Shown here one piece after another: positions 25,701 through 34,700 of a stretch of 64,000 nucleotides of DNA (position 1 is the stretch's first letter; every line of letters begins with the position of its first letter). The stretch lies in contig JAUIMM010001586.1 of NCBI GenBank assembly GCA_031769625.1, forward strand, positions 286,501 to 350,500, in the 5' to 3' direction. The position numbers were made by a program, and so were the translations under genes. The notes beneath the pieces were generated by a model. That model was not told the origin of the DNA. It saw only the letters and a list, made by a program, of their open reading frames with translations, and made no database searches. This stretch comes from Taudactylus pleione (Eukaryota; Chordata; Amphibia; Anura; Myobatrachidae).

Positions 25701-28700
25701 CACCAACTTAGAGACGAGGCGTCAGGGCTGTGATGATAGTGGGGGGGTCCCTCATTCTCCTCTCCTCAGACCAGACCGCCTGCTTTTTTCTAAAAAAAAT
25801 TTAAATATACGAACCTTCTGGCACACATGGGGGTAAATTTACTAAAAATCGATTTTTTTTGTAAGTTTTGGTGAGATAGCACTTGGAAGTGAGTTCTCTT
25901 TTTTCACTGTTAAAACTCATGGGAGTTTGCAAACTCGAGAAATCTCATCATCGGCCAAAATAGGAAGTACTTTAGATGAAAAAGAAGCAACTCACAAATT
26001 TACTAAGAATTGAGTTTCCAAACTCGTGTGAGATTGTAGCAAACTCACTTTGAAATAGAAGTTTCAAATAGACCACCTCCTCAGCTTATGAGTTTGGCAG
26101 AAACATACACAGATCAGTGTGATTTGTGTATGTTTCTGCCTGTATACCTATTATAAAGTGTTTTTATTTTAAAAAAATGACATAGGGTCCCCCTCTTAAA
26201 GCATAAACAGCCCCAGACTTGCCAGCCAGTCCTGGTTCCTAAAATTATGGGGAACAAAATGAATAGGGTTCCACCTTAATTTAAGAACCAGCACCAGGCA
26301 GCAGGGCCGGACCTGATTTGAAATTTACGGCAAAAAAAAAATGGCGTGAGATCCCCCATATATTTAAAATCAGCTCCAGACCCTTTCTGGCGGTGGACTG
26401 ATGCCACAGCCAGGGGAGCCCTTTTACCGGGCTTACCATCCGCAGCATCAGCCTTGACCGCAAGTCAGCCCAGGCTAGGGATCCCTTGGGAGTTGGGGAT
26501 CCCTCCAATAAAGGGGTTCCCATATCCAGGGCACCCCTGGCCTAGGCTGATAGCCCGGGGCTATCCCCGGCACCCTAGGTTGGTGGGTGCTGGGTTGATA
26601 GTGTTGGTGTGTAGTGTAAAATCAATGGTTAAATATTGTATTTAGTTGTGAAACTACACTTACCAGCAAGCCTCCCCCCGCATGCTGGTATTTGGAGAAC
26701 CACAAATACCAGCATGCGGGGCATTAGAGGCCCACTGGCACTTGTAGTCCCACAACCAAAGCAATACATAAATAAACACAACATACACCATGAAAGTAAA
26801 ATTTTATTATAACATACATTCACACTCACTATCACACTCACTATTACACATACTCACCTAGTATCCAAAGTAATCCTTAGGGGTACCTATAAAAAAATCC
26901 ATACTCACCTCTCCTATTTGTAGTTCACGCCCTTTTTCCAAGTAGGCATCCAAAGGGTTAAAAAAAAACACGGGTGAATCCGACTCCAAGCGGACTGAGT
27001 AAAAGTATGTGTGTGTACACATACCTTTACTCCATACAAATGACCAGGGCAGACATTTGCCCCATTATTGAAGAAGCCGCCAGCCAATCAGCGGGCATCT
27101 CCATTGGAGCAGCTCTCTGAATGGCTTTATGCGGTCAGCGTGTCTACTCATAGACTTCAATGGAGAGAAATCTCCATTGAAGTCTATGCTGGGACCCTCT
27201 ACATTGTATCATTGATGTAACCACAAGGGATCCCTGGCCTGGGCTAACTAGTGGTCAGGGCTGCTGCTACAGCTGAGAGCTCCCCTGGCTGTGGCATCAG
27301 CCCCCTGCTAGAAAGGGTCCAGTGCTGGTTTGAATTATAGGGGTACCTCTACGCAATTTTTTTAAGCCCTATAATTAAAACCAGGACTGGCCCTGCTGCC
27401 TGGTGCTGGTACCTTATTTATGGTGGAACCCAACTCATTTTGTTCTCCATAATTGTAGGTACCAGGACAGGCTGGCAAGTACGGGGCTGGTTAAGCTTTA
27501 GGGGGGAGGACCCTATGTCATTTTTTTTATATTATTTAACCCATTTTTTTACAGGTCTTAACACACAAGCAGCTTACACATATCTCACTGATATGTGCAG
27601 GCTGCTTGCTCGGGTGAGTTTGGAAGAGAGTCTGCAATCTCGGGTGAGTAATCTCATCTAAACTCTCCTTAAACTCTCCTCTAAACTCGCAAATTGGAGG
27701 AAAAAACTCGATGTGCTTCACTATCGAAAAACTCACTTTCACCTAAACTCACTTCTTAGTAAATTTGCGAGTTGTTAAAGGGAAAACTCACCAGAGTTTT
27801 GGTAAAGCAAAGTGAGTTTAAAACTAAAAAACTCAACCAAACTCGATTTTTAGTAAATTTACCCCACAATCTCTAGCTGTACAGTGTCACAAAAAGAGTC
27901 ACCTAATTCATAGAATACACAATATACAAAAATGATGGGTCACCATTTTTGTATATTGCGCTTCCTATCTTCTCCCATGGCAGCCACCAGCATACTGCTA
28001 TGAGTCAGTCAGTCTGGCTCATTATAGTACCTGCAATGCATCGGCTGAACCGCTTCTGCATGACCCTGGAGCCTGCCCTGCGATGCCCCCTCAAATCCGC
28101 CACCCGGGGCATGCGCCCCTCTATCCCCCCTTCCTCCTACTTGCGGTCGTGAATGTACAGAATGTACAGTATGCTTCTGTTGTCAGATAGAGGAAATATA
28201 TGATATGTGCACACAAGCTTGTACATTGTTTTTCTCTATGACAGTGTGTTTTACTAATATCTCAAAAACATGTTGTGGAGTTTTGAAGGAATAAGCATTT
28301 AGCAGTTGAAGATGACATGGTTTTAATTCATTGTTTTCAATAGCCAGCTACATAAACTAATTTGAATTATGCAGCTTAATGCCATAAACTAAAGTCACAT
28401 CTGAAAAACATTTCCATAGAGGTCTATAAGTGAACACTTACCCTTCATCTTGCACTTATTGCAATTATCCGTGTTGCAGCACTTGTTGATAACGCGTCGC
28501 TGCTGATTAGTTCTACCAATATTCATTCTAAAGTCTCGATCACACACATGCTCGTCATTATTACACCCACGCATAAAGCTTTTCTCCTCTTTTTTATTCA
28601 CTTTTAAAATAAAAAAAAAACAGTTTAGGACGATTAACATAATCTATAGATCCTTGAAGAGCTGTTTAAAACCATCAATAGATTATATATATGTTTAAAA

Positions 28701-31700
28701 TGTAATAACCAGATGATAATATAATTTCAAACTCACTATATAAAATGTAAGTGAAATGTTTAACACAGCCTTTTCCTTACCGACTTCCACTACTTCCTTT
28801 TTAAAGATAATCAAACTGACCTTTGGGGGAGATGTATCAATCAAACTTCCTAAAGAGATCATGTACAGCGGTTGCCCATAGTAGCTATTCAGTATCTAAA
28901 TGCCATTTATCAAGCACAATCTATAAAATGATAGGTAGGAGGTAATTGGCTGAAATAGGTAACTTCTCCACCTGTGCTTTTTAAAAGGTTTGATACACCC
29001 CCATCTCCCTTATCACTCGAATTTGAAAAGGTAGAAACTTGGTGCTTTGCAATCCTATACCCTTCCAAAACCTCAGCTGTCGAGTGGCTGATTGATAAGA
29101 TATACACACTTACCAATTGGCTGCTCGATATGTCTGGTCTGACATCACAGTTGGGCGGGCATTTAAATGTAAATACCAGAATGCAAAATTGTAGAGGCAA
29201 CCTGCGCCCTTCAGACTGCAGCTCAGTCCACACCCCGAGTGCACCACAACTCCAAATCTCAAAATAAAAAACAAAACGGGTGGTTCAATAAGCGCCGTCT
29301 TCCAAGAACATAAGAAAGTCCTTCTTGATTGGGACTGTCCCTATTTGCCTACACTGAGACTTTTGGTATTTTTTCTATATTTTTAATCCTTGCCATCTTG
29401 TCCACCACTCATTTTTAGTGGAGATAGTGTCTTATTTATGTACTTTTGTTCTTGTTAATGTGTTCTTTGGGAACTATTCTTAATCAATAAATCCATATTT
29501 TTTGTGATTGACATTGGACTAGTACTTATCTTTTTTGGTTGCCAAGGACCTTTTGCTACTCCGAACAAAAGATACCTTTATGTGGACGTTGATACCTGTG
29601 TCCAGGTGAGTTCGTACACCTAAGGGTTCTTGACGGGAATGCATGAATATGCTATCATATTCACTATGAGGGAAGTCTGAACACAAAGATACCTTGATAG
29701 GAACATATTGTTTATCAAGGAGGTGAGTCGTGGAATAAAGGCTCCTTATCAACAGAAACGTTGTCCAATACAAGATTAGCGTTATTTGCTGTGTATTTTC
29801 TTCTTTTATATCCTGAGGGACAGTCCCAATCAAGAAGGACTTTCTTATGTTCTTGGAAGACAGCGCTTATTGAACCACCCGTTTTGTTTTTTATTTTGGG
29901 CATTTAAATTTGCCCACCCAGTTAAGATGTCGGTGTCAGCAGTCCCTGTGTGTGGGTGGTCGGCGGGTCACCCTGTACACACAGCCAGACATACTAGTAT
30001 ATCTGCTAGATATATCGGCATCGGCTGTGCCACAGTGCCGACCTGATATGTCTGTGAACAATGTCGCTGATTGACATAGTGAGTGTACACACCTGCCGAT
30101 GCACTCACGATATATCGCTCATTGATCGAATGAACAATGTATCGACAAGTGTGTACCCATCATTACAACAGACTTGAAAGACATCCAGTTCTCATTTTCA
30201 GATCAATGTGATGCCCACCTTAGTGGGTGAGGCGACACATGCCAATTGATTAGAAGAGTAGGTAGCAATACTGGTCAAGGTTATTCTGAAAAGTGTGCGT
30301 GTGTGCTTTGGATTGGTACTAAATAATGGCTATGGGGAAAGAACTTAGATGAGAAAGAACATTGGGAAAACTGTGACATAGGAAACCAATTAGTCTGGAG
30401 TTGCAGAGCAAATTTAAAACACCACACTATTGTTAGTAATATGGTTTTAAATGAAACCTTAGCAGAACATGGAAGAAAACGTAAGAGCCTGAAAAATAAA
30501 ATATGTATTTTTATTCAAGGACTACGCATCCAATGTGGTTTATTTTTTTAACACAAAGCGGTCAAGTTAATATGCACTCGTATTGATTGTTACTGCTTTT
30601 TTAGTACATTCTGAGACTTGATTTAAAGGAGCAATGATATAAAATACAAAACCAGGCATGTTTTGCATTTAACATTACTGTGATTGCCGTTTTAAATCCA
30701 ACATCCAAAAAACTACGTAGAAACTTTACCCCAAAGTGTATTATATATTTGTGCTAGCCTGAAAATCAAAACAGCTCCAGTAAAGTCAATATCTAAATGA
30801 TATATGTAAATGCTATACAAATCATGGACAACCATCACTTTTTGCTGTTGCCTGACAACATTTGCATTCAGTTATGGGGCAGTTGTTTATGGGGGCAGTT
30901 GGCTGAAGACATTTACAAAGTGTAGAAACATTTTAAATAACAGTTAAAAAAACAGTTAGTTATCCTGCATGAATCTCACTGAACATTGACTTATCATTTC
31001 TTTGTTTTCATCCCAGGTATGTGATTTTCCTTGCTGAATATTACAAGTCCCAGAGTCTGCATTAACCGCCATGCATCCTCAGCTGTATAGGCAATGTTTG
31101 TGATTTTCTTTGCCATCCTGCAAACTACAACTCCTAATCTATTTTGCACTAATGCAAAATCAACTGTGTATTTAAAAGTATGTGTATAACATTGTACATG
31201 CTTGTAATTGGTTTTGACAGTTTGAAGATGTTGGTCAGTGAAGTGTCATTTAAGGCCTAGTGTTTGCTTAACACAGGGTAATTCAACTCCATTGATTAGC
31301 TGGTCATGTGGCTTCAGCTGTAGCCTGTATTAATCAGACCTACTGTGTCTTTGCATTCAGTTATGGGGGCAGTTGGCTGAGTTCAGAAAATAACGAAGTT
31401 AAGAATTTTACAAAGTGTAGAAACATTTTAAATAGCAGATAAAAAAACATTGAACAATATCTGATAATTGTAATACAATTATCAACTTGACCATTGTCAT
31501 TTTGTAATATACTATTGAACCATGTCTCGGAAAAAAAATATGCACAAGCAAAACTCTTAGGGGTGTAGTAGGTATTACTGCCGGACGCAGGGCTGGTAGT
31601 TCAAATCCCAACATCGGCAGCCCGGCAAGGGTGAAAAGTCCAATCGTAAGGTAAATATCGCTAACCTAATTCCCCTCCCTAACCCTCCATTAGGGGTGCC

Positions 31701-34700
31701 TATCCCTAACCTCCCCCCCAAGTGCTTAACCCTAATCCCCCCTCTAAGTGCCTAAACCTAACCCCCCTTCCCCGCAGCCTAAACCTAAGTCTCCTGGGGG
31801 GGGTGCCTAACCCTAACCTCCTCCCAGGGGTGCCTAACCCTAACCCCCCCTTCCCCTTAGCCTAACCCTCCAAGGGGATGTCTAACCTTAAGTCCCCCCG
31901 GGAGCCCTAATCCTAACCCTCCCCCTCCCCGCGGCTGCCCACGCCCGGCACCCGGCTTAACTTCGTTTGGTATGCCAGGCATCGGTATGCCAGGCGTCGG
32001 TCTTCCGGCGTCCTGCAAGTTTTCGATGCCTGTCATTAGTACCACGCCGGGATTAGAAAGTCTGGAAGCCGGCGGTCGGCATTTAGACTGTCGGCTTCCA
32101 AACTACATCCCACTCTTAGGGCCATATTCAATTTGGCTATGAAAAGTCGGAATTGGTGATAAATTATCGCCAATGACGTCATTTTCGCATGTTTGAATTA
32201 TGCCTGTATTCAATTTCAAAGACTTTTCGCCGGTGCGAAAAGTCTTTGAAAAAAAAACAGGGATAAGTTTTCACCATGTTGTACATGGCGAAAAAAAGTG
32301 TAGAATTGGGGTTTAGAGGTGCAGGCTTAGAAAAAATAGCCTGCACCCCTGGGAATACCCTCTAAAAATGAGCTGTGTCAAAAAAGTTCTTCATAGCCGC
32401 TAATATGCGCCTGCAGCGGCTATTACAAACCACGACTTCCTTCAACAGGCAAAAATGGGGGTACCCATAGTGATCCCCCATGTCTGGACATCTTTAGGGG
32501 GGTCCCAGGCACATTTCACGAAAATTCTCCTTTATTTTTGTATATCCAATTTCGCCGGGTCCCGTTTTCTCTCCTTTTAAATTGAATATGGGATAAGCGG
32601 GCGCGCACCTGATACTTTATCCCCACTCTATCCTCCGATGTGGAGCGAAAAGTCCAGCACAGACTCTTCGCTCCCATATTGAATATGACCCTTAGACAGG
32701 AGCATAGCTGATAACATCTCTGAACTAATTGAAATTATAACGAGGGATGAACTAGAAATTGTAGCAATTACAGAGTCATGGTGTAATGAAAATCATGACT
32801 GGGACATAGCTATACCAGGCTATACTCTATTTAGAAAGGACAGAATGGGGAGGATCGGTGGAGGAGTAGCAATGTATGTGAAAAACAGCATAAATGCTAC
32901 TATAATACAAAATGTTGAAGCAATAACTGAGGCCCTTTGGGTGACTATAGAAATGGGGGACAAGGACATAATTCGCACTGGGGTGATTTATAGACCACCT
33001 GGACAGGGACGGGAACTGGATAAGTACCTATTGCAGGACATTAATAGAATGGCTTTAAAAGGAGAGGTTATAATCATGGGTGACTTTAATTTACCTGATG
33101 TAAACTGGGAGGTGTCTGCTGCAAGTTCCTCTAGAAGTGGCGACTTTCTAAATTCCCTTCAGGGAGCATCTCTCAAACAATTGGTGATGGAGCCCAATGC
33201 TCGCAAAAATGCTATTCTTGACTTGATACTCACAAATTGTGACAGAATATCGGATGTTAATGTGGGTGAGAACCTAGGATCCAGTGATCACCAGGCAGTA
33301 TGGTTTAGTATAAAGGGTCCCATTCATGCCATACACAAACAAAAGTGTTAGATTTTAGGAAAGCTGACTTGGATGAGATGGAAAGATGTGTTAGTGAGTC
33401 AGTGGCAGATTGGAGGAACTAGGAAGGAGTGCAGGAGAGGTGGGAAAAAACAAAAAATGCAATACTAAAGGCTACAGACCTTTGTATTAAATGGGTTAGG
33501 AAAAGTACCAGGAAAAGGAAGCCAGTGTGGTTTGTTTACAAAAGAGATATCAACTAGTGTGAAATTAAAAAAGATGTTTTTTAGGAAATATAAGCAGAAA
33601 CAAAATAATAACGACAAAGAGGTGTATCTTGCCAGAAGGAAGGAGGCTAAGAAGGTGATTAGGCGTGCAAAGGCAGAAGCTGAGGAAAAATGGCCCAGTC
33701 AGTAGATAAAGGGAGCAAAACTTTTTTAAATATAAGTGAAAGGAGAAAGTCAAATGGAGGAATAATAAGACGTAAGACAGAGAGTGAGTACATGATCAAG
33801 GGAGACAAAGAAATAGCAGATCATTTAAATAATTATTTTTTTCAGTATTCACTACAGAAAAAGAGGGGAAGGGGACACAGTTAAGTTGCAGAGGTATTCA
33901 TAAAAATGAGGTACATGAAATTTAGGGCCTGATTCAGACCCACTCGCGAGCGGCTGTCCGCTCGCAAGTGGGTCGATGTTCTGGACTGAGCATGCGCACG
34001 ACGGAGGGAGCTCCGTCGTGCGCATGCGCCAGATGCGACGAGCGAAGGAAAGTCCTTCGCTCGTTGTGTCCGATCAAAGGGGGCGTGCTGTCGATGTTGA
34101 TTGACAGCACGCCCCCTTTGGTAGGCGTGCCGGGGGCGTGCCTCCCTGACGGGGGCGTTCCCACGGGAACGCCTCCCGTCAAAAGCCGGCCCACTGACAT
34201 CACTAGTGATGTCAGTGGGAGTGATTTTGGCTCTGATAGAGCCAAAATCACTCCGGAGCTTGCGGTTGAAAACCTCAACCGCAGGCTCCGGCTCGCAGTT
34301 TCGATGGTCGCGATGGTCACGACCATCGCGGCCATCAAAATGCACGCTCGTATAGGCTGTGGGTGGTGACCCACAGCTATACGAGCGTCCAGGAGGACGC
34401 TCCATTTTCATGGAGACCGGCCCTCATTCAGAGCGTGCGCTCTGCTCAGAGCGTACGGCTCTGAATGAGGGCCTTAATTTGCAGAGGAGAGGGTCCTAAC
34501 AGAACTCTCAATGGGGCCAGATGGGATACATCCAAGGATACAAGAAGAGCTTAAAGGGGTCCAGGTAACACCATTAACAGAAATATTCATCCAGTCACTA
34601 GTATCAGGAGTGATTCCAGAGGACTGGAAAAGAGCAAATGTAATACCACTTTATAAAAGTGGAAGCAAAGAAGAAGCAAGTAACTGCAGACCAGTAAGCC

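Noticed and set aside
33881..34411. 176- and 146-residue frames ([14 protein letters not shown] start), repeated at 47561 and 49530
   Set aside because: They are translations of the hairpin-chain MITE, identical in several copies and in several frames.
33922..34476. CRISPR-like array because of regularly spaced palindromes
   Set aside because: Each palindrome has a different sequence, there are no repeated units with spacers, and the DNA is clearly vertebrate.
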